Below are positions 1 to 5,806 of a stretch of 12,928 bases of DNA, piece after piece. Origin of the DNA: Candidatus Thorarchaeota archaeon (GTDB lineage Archaea; Asgardarchaeota; Thorarchaeia; Thorarchaeales; Thorarchaeaceae); the NCBI GenBank assembly GCA_016840245.1, contig JAEOST010000636.1:1-12928 (forward strand). The letters are read 5' to 3'. The notes beneath the pieces are model-generated. The model did no database searches, was not told where the DNA came from, and saw only the letters and a list, made by a program, of their open reading frames with translations. The translations under genes were made by a program, and so were the position numbers. The stretch's first letter is position 1. The number at the start of each line of letters is the position of its first letter.

Positions 1-531
1 GAACCTATCATCAAGAACTACTGTATCTGCCGTTACATGCAACGGGGTGTAAAGGATGCTGTCTGTATCAACTTTGGTCAACTTTCTGAGGTTATCGAGA
101 AACACACACGATACATCCCTGAGGGAGTGAAATACAGACTTGATAGGGAGGAGGCAATCGAAGCTCTGATGGAACAGAACAAGAAGGGTTACGTTGCTTC
201 AGTGTGGTTCCAACCAGTACCCTACATCAACGCAATATGCTCCTGCGAGACCCCTGAGTGTGGTGGACTCAGATTGAGGAACGATTTCAATTTAGAAACC
301 GTCTATAAGGGAGAGTACGTCGTCGACCTCAATCAGGACAATTGTCAGGGATGCAAGGAATGCGTGAGTATGTGTCAGTTCAATGCAATCAGGTATCTCC
401 CATCAATCAAGAGGGTGATTGTTGATCTGGACAAGTGCTTTGGCTGTGGTGTCTGTAGACATGCATGTAAGCACGATGCACTGAATCTTGTGCCACGAGA
501 GTCAGTCCCCGGACAGGCAGGTCGATTCTGA
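1..531 (+). CDS. 4Fe-4S dicluster ferredoxin-like protein with extra cysteines (5' partial)
   Basis: The frame is open from base 1, so the start lies outside the window; an internal ATG at 37 falls after a conserved-looking CxC-R motif and is not the likely start. Of the 176 visible residues, the C-terminal third carries two ferredoxin motifs, CQGCKECVSMC (115-125) and CFGCGVCRHAC (146-156), which should bind two [4Fe-4S] clusters and shuttle electrons in the cytoplasm; no membrane segment is seen. The N-terminal part has more cysteines: CIC (8-10), C22, and C80, C82, C87. From memory, anaerobe iron-sulfur proteins of this layout have a CxCR motif followed by a cysteine cluster, so these may be a third metal site (inference). 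The TGA is 15 bases before the proposed start of the next iron-sulfur gene, so the two are probably co-transcribed. The redox partner is unknown. Confidence 0.85.
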   Translation, partial: EPIIKNYCICRYMQRGVKDAVCINFGQLSEVIEKHTRYIPEGVKYRLDREEAIEALMEQNKKGYVASVWFQPVPYINAICSCETPECGGLRLRNDFNLETVYKGEYVVDLNQDNCQGCKECVSMCQFNAIRYLPSIKRVIVDLDKCFGCGVCRHACKHDALNLVPRESVPGQAGRF

Positions 532-535
532 AGAC

Positions 536-542
536 AGGTGAT
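536..542 (+). promoter_or_regulatory. Ribosome-binding site deciding the start of the second ferredoxin gene
   Basis: AGGTGAT matches the 3' part of the archaeal AGGAGGTGAT consensus. It lies 4 nt before GTG 547 and overlaps GTG 538, which argues for 547 as the true start and for independent initiation rather than read-through of the in-frame TGA at 529-531. Confidence 0.55.
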
Positions 543-546
543 AGAT

Positions 547-831
547 GTGGTAAAGAAGACAAAGATCAAGATTGACCACTCAAAGTGTGGAGTCAAGGTG
601 AGTACAGACCCGCGTGACTGTCTAAAGTGTCTGAATGTGTGTGACCCCGCCGTTCTACTGGTACACCCGACTCTTGAGGAACACCCAGACCCCCATAATC
701 CCGAAAAATGGATAATTGATGCTATCTGGCTCTCAAAATGTACAGGTTGTATGAAGTGCGTAGAAGTTTGCCCTGAGCAGGCAATTGAAGTCATTCCCGG
801 TGACTCATTGGCATACATCAGAGCTACATAA
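547..831 (+). CDS. Small two-cluster 4Fe-4S ferredoxin-like protein
   Basis: A 94-residue soluble iron-sulfur protein. I place the start at GTG 547 because AGGTGAT (536-542) matches the ribosome-binding consensus and puts the core about 8 nt upstream; GTG 538, three codons earlier, lies inside that element. Counting from GTG 547, the second motif is classical, CTGCMKCVEVCP (65-76). The first is unusual: a lone Cys14 is followed ten residues later by CLKCLNVCDP (25-34), so the usual first CxxC pair is stretched, with CDP instead of CP. Eight cysteines still allow two [4Fe-4S] clusters. It directly follows another cluster-binding protein and is probably its electron-transfer partner or a subunit of the same oxidoreductase (inference). 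No catalytic subunit is visible here; it may lie upstream of the window. Confidence 0.82.
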   Translation: MVKKTKIKIDHSKCGVKVSTDPRDCLKCLNVCDPAVLLVHPTLEEHPDPHNPEKWIIDAIWLSKCTGCMKCVEVCPEQAIEVIPGDSLAYIRAT

Positions 832-857
832 TCAATAACAATCGAACCATATCTTCC

Positions 858-878
858 AGAGTCATGTTCTGTGACTCT
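858..878 (+). terminator. Hairpin after the ferredoxin pair
   Basis: AGAGTCA (858-864) and TGACTCT (872-878) form a perfect 7-bp stem with a 7-nt loop, 26 nt after the TAA of the second ferredoxin gene. No strong T-run follows, so it could be a 3'-end stabilising hairpin or an operator upstream of the next gene instead of a terminator. Confidence 0.3.
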
Positions 879-920
879 AAGTGTAATCTAAATACAACTG
901 GTCAAGTTCATATGGGTCCT

Positions 921-931
921 AATTTACTTAA
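921..931 (+). promoter_or_regulatory. TATA-like promoter element for the mscS-like gene
   Basis: An A/T-rich stretch, ATTTACTTAAG, begins 46 nt before the TTG start at 967. Archaeal initiation about 25 nt downstream would leave a short leader containing GAGAGG (953-958). Position and composition only; no BRE is clear. Confidence 0.3.
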
Positions 932-966
932 GATGTTGAGTGTATCCTTATTGAGAGGTTGTTGCG

Positions 967-1872
967 TTGCAGTCTGACATCTTCACTAGCTTTATCGAAT
1001 TTCTTTTCTCTGTCCTTTCTCCTTTTGGACTGGGGGGACTAGCTCCCATTCTGGCTCTTCTGCCATTTCTTCTCGTACTTTTCCTTCTCTATATGATTAT
1101 TATTCGAGCAGCCACGTCGTCCTTCGGTAAAGTGGGAATGCCAAAGGAGGCAACAACTGGAATTGTATTCACACTGAGACTGGTATTCCTATCAATCGCA
1201 ATTGTGACTGTTATAGGCTTGATAGGTCCTGTTCTTGAGGGCGAGGTAATCCTTACCATTGGTGCATTGACAGGAACGGCTCTTGGTCTTGCCTTCTCTC
1301 GAGCACTGTCAAATCTAGTGAGTGGTGTTTACATACTAGCAGCAAGACCCTTCAGAGTTGGTGATTTCATTCGTATAGGTGACGACGAAGGAATTGTTCA
1401 TGAGATTACGCTTAATTACACTAGTCTATTACTTCAAGATTACAGTCGGATATTAATTCCCAACATCAGAGTTCTTGATGGAAATGTTGCAAATTACCGG
1501 GTAAGACTTGATGACTATCTATCTTCTCGAGCATCGACAATACCTGGGTCCACACTCCGGGATATCGAAGGAAACTCTAGATTTTCATCTATTAAGGAAT
1601 TAGTGACCGGCGATGAGATATATCGATACACATTCACAGTTGTTGTCAATAATAGTTATTCTCGTGATGATATTACTGAATATTTTGATGAGATATGTAA
1701 GAAATGGACTCCAAAGTTCCTAGAACCTCCTGAGTATATCTTCTGGTCTACCAATAATTGGGGTCACTATTCATATAGATTCGCGATATCAGTGATTAAT
1801 CCACTAGAGATATTCACTTGTGGAACTGATTTTCATGCAGAAGTAACCGACTTCAAGAAAGCATCAAAATAA
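967..1872 (+). CDS. MscS-family small-conductance mechanosensitive channel
   Basis: A 301-residue membrane channel expected to open under membrane tension and release small solutes during hypo-osmotic shock, as known for MscS. Hydrophobic segments lie at about 23-46 and 64-88, followed by the glycine/alanine-rich pore helix at about 93-125 (GALTGTALGLAFSRALSNLV). The MscS beta-domain signature follows: ARPFRVGDFIRIG (126-138), a G-I-V-x-x-I strand, and IPN at 164-166. About 120 C-terminal residues form the cytoplasmic part, so the length is that of a minimal MscS protein without extra sensor domains. The start is TTG 967: an in-frame TGA at 952-954 excludes anything further upstream, and GAGAGG ends 8 nt before it. 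The gene ends 17 bp from the stop of the convergent ATP-grasp gene. It is probably a single-gene unit. Confidence 0.9.
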   Translation: MQSDIFTSFIEFLFSVLSPFGLGGLAPILALLPFLLVLFLLYMIIIRAATSSFGKVGMPKEATTGIVFTLRLVFLSIAIVTVIGLIGPVLEGEVILTIGALTGTALGLAFSRALSNLVSGVYILAARPFRVGDFIRIGDDEGIVHEITLNYTSLLLQDYSRILIPNIRVLDGNVANYRVRLDDYLSSRASTIPGSTLRDIEGNSRFSSIKELVTGDEIYRYTFTVVVNNSYSRDDITEYFDEICKKWTPKFLEPPEYIFWSTNNWGHYSYRFAISVINPLEIFTCGTDFHAEVTDFKKASK

Positions 1873-1889
1873 TCTATCAATTGAGATAG

Positions 1890-2888
1890 TCAATGATTAT
1901 TGTACTTTTTCAGAGTAGTAATTGGACGTGTTTGGAGAATCACAATCTCTCCATCCATCATACACCACTCGATGTCCTGAGGACTACCCATTTTCTCTTC
2001 AATCTCAATACCTAACTCAGCGACCTTCATCAACGCCCCATCACTCAAGGAGAACATCTTGCGTCGCTCCTGTGGCGTATCATTCAACATCAACTGAACT
2101 CGTCCATCAATCATCTCTGGCTGAGAGGTCTTTTCTTTAGTACCCAGTTCTCTTCCTAATACTCCGAGTGGGCTTTTATTGAGCAAGTAGGTGTCAGGTA
2201 CGATCTTTCCAGAGACTATAGTATCTCCAATCCCCCAAGTGGAATTAATCAGCATCTCATCAGTGCTATTGGTGACCACATTAGCAGTGAATGTCACTCC
2301 GGAAACATCAACAGGAAGCATCTCCTGCACAAAGACGCCCATCTTCATCCGACTCAATGGAATGCCTTTTGTATGCAGATAGATGACTGCTCTAGGTGAG
2401 AATCCCGACATCCAGACTCGTTTCACAGCATCTTGGATTCCCTCAGTTTCTTTGATGCAGAGATAGCTCTCAGCCTGTCCTGCAAAAGAGATATCGCTAC
2501 GATCCTCGATGGTTGCAGATGAACGGACTGCAAAACCATGCTCAAGATCACCTGTCACTTTCTTCAAGTTTTGAAAGGCATGTGATATCTGCAATCTGAT
2601 GTCATCAGGTATCTTATACGGACTGATCAGTGATTGAATTCCCACTGCTAACTCAAGCATCTCTTCATAATCGTCTGTTTTTTCCAATGTTGTAATCAAT
2701 TCCGACAAATGGGGAATATCATCAATCATTTTCTCAAAACATAGACTACTGACCGAGAACCCCCTCGGAACACGAAATCCCATTGCAAGCAGTCGTGCTA
2801 GGTTTGTTGTCTTCCCACCATGTTTCTCAACATCGTCCGGGTTGACCATCTCCAGAGGTATAACCAAATTTGTCGAGTTATTGTTCAT
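1890..2888 (-). CDS. Stand-alone PEP synthase/PPDK-type ATP-binding (ATP-grasp) domain protein
   Basis: A 332-residue protein corresponding to the N-terminal ATP-binding domain of PEP synthase and pyruvate phosphate dikinase and nothing more. Visible landmarks are GGK (24-26), VRSSATIEDR (121-130), GQAESYL (137-143), QEM (188-190), SGVTFTAN (196-203), the GDTIVSGKIVPD stretch (221-232), QDIEW (304-308) and QTRP (319-322), in family order. It should use ATP to phosphorylate the swivel-domain histidine supplied by the adjacent upstream gene. The frame is open to an ATG at 2972, but that would overlap the upstream gene by 68 bp and adds 28 polar residues. ATG 2888, 16 nt after the upstream stop with GGGG 8 nt before it, is preferred. 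No PEP/pyruvate barrel is present, so the final acceptor is unknown; phenylphosphate synthase and rifampin phosphotransferase show such modules can serve other substrates. Confidence 0.87.
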   Translation of the reverse strand: MNNNSTNLVIPLEMVNPDDVEKHGGKTTNLARLLAMGFRVPRGFSVSSLCFEKMIDDIPHLSELITTLEKTDDYEEMLELAVGIQSLISPYKIPDDIRLQISHAFQNLKKVTGDLEHGFAVRSSATIEDRSDISFAGQAESYLCIKETEGIQDAVKRVWMSGFSPRAVIYLHTKGIPLSRMKMGVFVQEMLPVDVSGVTFTANVVTNSTDEMLINSTWGIGDTIVSGKIVPDTYLLNKSPLGVLGRELGTKEKTSQPEMIDGRVQLMLNDTPQERRKMFSLSDGALMKVAELGIEIEEKMGSPQDIEWCMMDGEIVILQTRPITTLKKYNNH

Positions 2889-2904
2889 ACAGGATGCCCC
2901 ACGA

Positions 2905-3327
2905 TTACTCGATGATGTAAAGTGCTCCAGATGTTCCCTCGTCTGGTTCGATTCTGACCCTTTTTCCGTCAATTTCTTGTGGATTCTCCAACTTCACTCC
3001 CATAAGTGCTGGAATCTCAAACTCACGTGTGACAATGGCCAAGTGCGAACCTAATGCACCTGAGAGACAGACAACTCCAGCCAACTTGGGAAGTACAGGG
3101 GCTAGAAACGTTGTGCCTGCATCATCGACTAATACGATCTTGCCATCAGCACCTTCCTTCAGAAGTCCCACAACCCCTTGGACTGTGGTAATGTAACGAA
3201 TCTCACCTTCAGCGCTCAATTTTAACGAGATGAGTCCTTGACCTATTTTCTTCATGAAATTGGGCCACCTTACGAGTTCTTGTTGAGCTCTGTCGATATC
3301 CGATTTAAGATTGCTGTGCACTGACAT
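2905..3327 (-). CDS. Stand-alone phosphohistidine swivel domain protein (PEP-utilising enzyme mobile domain)
   Basis: A 140-residue protein matching only the central mobile domain of PEP synthase-like enzymes. The motif SGALGSHLAIVTREFEIP (89-106) contains His95, equivalent to the histidine that carries phosphate between active sites; the family motif is G-x-x-(S/T/C)-H-x-A-I-x-x-R-E-x-x-I-P. About 40 helical residues precede the domain and may dock the partner. It is first in a two-gene minus-strand operon with the ATP-grasp gene, 16 nt apart. Two starts compete: ATG 3327 lies only 3 nt after AGGAG (3331-3335), while GTG 3321, two codons later, lies at the 8-9 nt spacing seen in neighbouring genes. 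The domain order across the operon (swivel, then ATP-grasp) is the reverse of the canonical polypeptide, so this is not a frameshifted single gene. Confidence 0.86.
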   Translation of the reverse strand: MSVHSNLKSDIDRAQQELVRWPNFMKKIGQGLISLKLSAEGEIRYITTVQGVVGLLKEGADGKIVLVDDAGTTFLAPVLPKLAGVVCLSGALGSHLAIVTREFEIPALMGVKLENPQEIDGKRVRIEPDEGTSGALYIIE

Positions 3328-3366
3328 ATGCTCCTAAAAAACGAAAATCAGCAGTGTGTTAAGTGA

Positions 3367-3387
3367 CCCGAATACTTACATAACGGG
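3367..3387. promoter_or_regulatory. Divergent promoter region with a short inverted repeat
   Basis: The 101-bp gap between the phosphotransferase pair (minus) and the three-gene operon (plus) contains CCCG (3367-3370) and CGGG (3384-3387) flanking a 13-bp A/T-rich core that reads AATACTTACATAA. The core could be a TATA element for either direction, and the flanking arms a regulator site. The arms are only 4 bp, so this is weak. Confidence 0.25.
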
Positions 3388-3428
3388 CAGTTCCACATCG
3401 GCAAATACGAGCGGTTGCACACAGTGAG

Positions 3429-4184
3429 ATGATCTCATTGAAGATTAGTGAAGTGAATGTGTATCTTCGACATGTATCGGAGGTCTTCAGCCATATTCTG
3501 GAAGAACGCGGACTCCTTGAGTCTAAACTCTTCCCTGTGAACGAATACATCTCTGTTGCATGCTACCACACCTACGACCATCAATATGAGACGATGAAGC
3601 GGGTCTGGGACAAAATCACTCCCGAGGACTTAGCTAAACAGAGTAAGACGCTACTGTCAGAGATCCATGCTCTGTCAATTACTTACCAGTGGCTGTATTT
3701 CGGGTTAGGCCGCATGGGGATAATTAGCAACAAGCTAGATGGTGATGCTGCAAAGGAGTCAGAAGAGAAACGTGAGCAATGGAAGTGGCTTCTTGAGAAC
3801 TGGTATCGTCTTAGTACAGCCTACTTCAACTCTGGAAAACATACAGTAGAAGCATCAGGAAACGCCAATCTTGCATTCGGTGACGACACTCTATCATGGT
3901 TGAAGGACCATCTTGAACCTGTTTCAGTAGACCAAGTGCGAACAATACGAAGATCTCTTGGATCTCTAGAACTATACTGCTTCCTTGATGAGTGTGAGGC
4001 ACGGGCAAAGCTAATTGACCATGGACCCTATCCCTACAACGATGATGAGATTATGGTCATCTCAGAGTTTACCCGTATGCATGACGGAAGGGAAGAACTG
4101 TGGCTACCCTGGTCCGATACTGAAACAAAGCTACCCACCTCAAAGCTGGGTGTGGCTTTTACAATCAAGGATGCGACTGCATAA
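3429..4184 (+). CDS. Hypothetical protein, first gene of lipocalin-like operon
   Basis: I do not recognise this 251-residue protein. It is soluble, with no signal peptide or membrane span, mostly helical in appearance, rich in Trp and Tyr (EQWKWLLENWYRL near 115-127), and ends in an acidic, probably beta-rich tail (GPYPYNDDEIMVISEF, LPWSDTE). No nucleotide-binding or metal motif is visible. The ATG at 3429 has no convincing ribosome-binding site, which would fit a leaderless first gene; AAATAC about 25 nt upstream is a possible TATA element. The TAA at 4182-4184 is followed by five sense codons and one more in the same frame before the ATG of the next gene, so this and the next frame could be one interrupted gene. 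By context it works with the lipocalin-like protein two genes downstream (inference). Confidence 0.75.
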   Translation: MISLKISEVNVYLRHVSEVFSHILEERGLLESKLFPVNEYISVACYHTYDHQYETMKRVWDKITPEDLAKQSKTLLSEIHALSITYQWLYFGLGRMGIISNKLDGDAAKESEEKREQWKWLLENWYRLSTAYFNSGKHTVEASGNANLAFGDDTLSWLKDHLEPVSVDQVRTIRRSLGSLELYCFLDECEARAKLIDHGPYPYNDDEIMVISEFTRMHDGREELWLPWSDTETKLPTSKLGVAFTIKDATA

Positions 4185-4202
4185 CTCAATGATATTGGGA
4201 CA

Positions 4203-4595
4203 ATGACAATTGAGCCTGGTGACTACTCCAAACTGGTCACCAATGTCTGTGCGTTCACTGAACGGGGTCAGAAAGTAGTTCCAGTTGGACTTGATGAGCT
4301 TCCTGCCTATGCAGATGCAGCAAATGCTGCTCAGACAGAACAGTATATGGCTTTTGCAGAGTGGGACAAGACAAAGCTCATGTTAGCAGGTGCACTTGCT
4401 TACTGGAGAGGATTTGCACGATATACCGACGCAGTGGGAGTCACTGACAAGGTCACTTGGGAGATATCCAAAGCAATCGAAGATGAGTATGTGCCCTTCT
4501 TCATGGAGAATGATGCCGATCCTGCATTTATTAGATTTGGCAGATTTGATGACGACATGGAAGAGGACCCAACTCTATTTCTACTACCCGAGTAG
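4203..4595 (+). CDS. Hypothetical protein, second gene of lipocalin-like operon
   Basis: An unrecognised acidic 130-residue protein with helical character (for example EWDKTKLMLAGALAYWRGFARY at about 51-72, written here only to mark the helix) and an acidic C-terminus rich in Asp and Glu. There is no membrane segment, signal peptide or cysteine motif. Its ATG follows the upstream TAA by 18 nt in the same frame and lacks a clear ribosome-binding site, so it may depend on translational coupling or may be the C-terminal part of a protein of about 390 residues broken by the stop. It ends 11 bp before the preferred GTG start of the lipocalin-like gene, and the GAGGTG site of that gene begins at the last base of this stop codon. 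Joint function with its neighbours is inferred from tight spacing alone. Confidence 0.68.
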   Translation: MTIEPGDYSKLVTNVCAFTERGQKVVPVGLDELPAYADAANAAQTEQYMAFAEWDKTKLMLAGALAYWRGFARYTDAVGVTDKVTWEISKAIEDEYVPFFMENDADPAFIRFGRFDDDMEEDPTLFLLPE

Positions 4596-4600
4596 AGGTG
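4595..4600 (+). promoter_or_regulatory. Ribosome-binding site deciding the lipocalin-like gene start
   Basis: GAGGTG lies 6 nt before GTG 4607 and overlaps the last base of the preceding TAG stop. It also overlaps GTG 4598, the longest possible start, which has no site of its own; 4607 is therefore preferred, with coupling to the upstream gene. Confidence 0.5.
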
Positions 4601-4606
4601 TATCAA

Positions 4607-5497
4607 GTGCCGAAGTTGACTGACAAAGACGACTATGCTCATGAACCCACAGAACGACCTGATTGGCGCGAGAGCTACTACTTCAACTGGGTAGACTTGG
4701 ATAACGACATCTCTGGTTTCACAACAATTGGCCTTCTCCCGAACGTGAAGAAGCGCGAATTTGTCTTTGCGTTGTTCCATGATCGGATGCAGGAGCGTTA
4801 CCATGTGGAACCAGATGGCAAGGTGCCAGACGATTTTCACGAATCACTGACAAACGGTACACTATCCTTTGAGGTTGTCAAACCATTAGAGGAATGGCGA
4901 ATCAAATACGCATCGAAGAAACTCACTGCTGATATTCACTGGAAGCACCGATTTCCAGCCTACGACTTTGGAGCTGGTAGCGGAACCTCTTGGGCCGGAC
5001 ACTTTGAGGCTTCGGGAGAAGTCACTGGAGAGGTAAAATTCAATGATGGCAGAGTCATCAATTTCAAGGGTCTAGGTGAACGCGATAAGAGCTGGGGGTC
5101 TCGTGATTGGCACATCGAGAGCTGGTTCGCACTTCATGCGCAATTCAAAAATATCTCAATAGGTCTCAGACGTGATGTAGTGAAGGGAGAATACCACTCT
5201 TCTGGAGGAATATCGACAGCTGATGGACACATTCCCATCACTAAAGTTGAACTTCACACTGACTTCGAGGAGGGTATAATGCCTATAGCAGCAGAAACCC
5301 GTATCTTTGGAGATGATGGAAGTGTCTATACACTGAAGTCTAAGATAATCTCCGACTACACACATGTCCGATTCTATCGAAAATTCTCAGCTGGATCTAC
5401 TGAACTCTGGGAGGAGATGGCCATTCATGAGTGTGAAGAGATTGACGAGAAGGGGACGGGATTGATAGAGTGGCTCTATTCGCATCCCAATGAATAA
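4607..5497 (+). CDS. Lipocalin-like protein, CrtC/AttH-type (RDxSWGxRDW motif)
   Basis: A 296-residue soluble protein with alternating beta-strand patterning throughout. The key signature is GLGERDKSWGSRDW (155-168), preceded by the strand pair HFEASGEVTGEV (132-143). In bacterial proteins of the double-lipocalin CrtC/AttH type, and in relatives I recall as DUF7064/DUF7065, the equivalent is G-x-G-x-R-D-(H)-S-W-G-x-R-D-W; here Lys replaces the usual His. The N-terminal half has a matching lipocalin-like start (YYFNWVDLDNDISGF from 24) and the C-terminus an acidic strand-rich end. Such proteins act on or bind hydrophobic molecules such as carotenoids, steroids or polyketides; the ligand here is unknown. 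It is the last gene of a three-gene operon with two orphan proteins. Start chosen at GTG 4607 from the ribosome-binding site; GTG 4598 is the alternative. Confidence 0.75.
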   Translation: MPKLTDKDDYAHEPTERPDWRESYYFNWVDLDNDISGFTTIGLLPNVKKREFVFALFHDRMQERYHVEPDGKVPDDFHESLTNGTLSFEVVKPLEEWRIKYASKKLTADIHWKHRFPAYDFGAGSGTSWAGHFEASGEVTGEVKFNDGRVINFKGLGERDKSWGSRDWHIESWFALHAQFKNISIGLRRDVVKGEYHSSGGISTADGHIPITKVELHTDFEEGIMPIAAETRIFGDDGSVYTLKSKIISDYTHVRFYRKFSAGSTELWEEMAIHECEEIDEKGTGLIEWLYSHPNE

Positions 5498-5635
5498 GTC
5501 ACCAAGAAGTAGTAATGCCATAGATGGTCCCATTTTCTTCCTAATAAGGGCCTAGATTTTCAAACTCTCACTAGCTAACCATTACAGCAAACTAGAGCTA
5601 ATTTTGCTATCGAAAATGCCGCGAAAAAAGTATAG

Positions 5636-5655
5636 TCATGGAACCGTTTCCATGA
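5636..5655. repeat. Perfect inverted repeat, 8-bp stem
   Basis: TCATGGAA (5636-5643) pairs with TTCCATGA (5648-5655) around the loop CCGT. It follows directly on an A-rich BRE/TATA-like stretch, so it could be an operator or the 5' end of a small transcript; it is far from both flanking stop codons. Confidence 0.4.
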
Positions 5656-5747
5656 GTACAGGATATTGACTTTGATTGGTGAAGAACTCCTCTAAAAGCG
5701 ACATTGACCCCCCGCCCCGATCTAATATGTCGTTATGACAGCAAAAT

Positions 5748-5778
5748 CCGGATGGAGGCCTATATTCCCTCCATCCGG
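5748..5778 (-). terminator. Strong GC-rich hairpin downstream of the membrane hydrolase gene
   Basis: CCGGATGGAGG (5748-5758) and CCTCCATCCGG (5768-5778) form a perfect 11-bp stem with a 9-nt loop, 28 nt past the stop of the minus-strand hydrolase. Read on the minus strand the stem is followed by ATTTTGC; on the plus strand by a T-rich CTAATTGTTTCTTC. It may serve transcripts arriving from both sides. Archaeal termination depends mainly on T-runs, so its role as a terminator is likely but unproved. Confidence 0.55.
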
Positions 5779-5806
5779 TCCCCTCTAATTGTTTCTTCTA
5801 CTTGGA

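Larger units (their letters stand above)
5498..5806. other. 309-bp non-coding gap between convergent genes
   Basis: No credible open frame is present on either strand. Contents: a T-rich TTTTCTTC (5533-5540) about 36 nt after the lipocalin operon, which could terminate it; AGCAAA/TTTGCT (5586-5591 and 5603-5608), a 6-bp stem with an 11-nt loop; CGAAAAAAGTATAG (5621-5634 region), which resembles an archaeal BRE plus TATA element pointing rightward; a perfect 8-bp hairpin at 5636-5655; a C-rich run near 5708-5718; and the strong hairpin at 5748-5778. A small RNA or very short gene could start here, but nothing proves it. Confidence 0.4.

Noticed and set aside
529..547. Read-through or selenocysteine at the TGA between the two in-frame ferredoxin genes
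   Set aside because: A good AGGTGAT ribosome-binding site sits just before GTG 547, both products are complete ferredoxin-like units, and I see no convincing selenocysteine-insertion hairpin.
375..818. 147-codon open frame on the minus strand
   Set aside because: It lies antisense to two clear ferredoxin genes and shows low-complexity Ser/Thr/His composition typical of a shadow frame.
1874..1889. Hairpin between the mscS-like and ATP-grasp genes as a terminator
   Set aside because: The stem CTATC/GATAG is only 5 bp, A/T-rich and has no clear T-run, so it is too weak to list.
2886..2972. Longer start (ATG 2972) for the ATP-grasp gene
   Set aside because: It would overlap the swivel gene by 68 bp and adds a polar stretch unlike the family; ATG 2888 fits the spacing.
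1890..3327. A single PEP synthase gene broken by a frameshift
   Set aside because: The swivel domain is encoded upstream of the ATP-grasp domain, the reverse of the canonical order, and each has its own start and plausible ribosome-binding site.
4400..4840. 146-codon open frame on the minus strand
   Set aside because: It is antisense to the second and third genes of the lipocalin operon, has no ribosome-binding site and resembles no protein.
5498..5806. A tRNA or other structured RNA gene in the long gap
   Set aside because: No cloverleaf with T-loop GTTCRA and acceptor pairing could be found; only simple hairpins are present.
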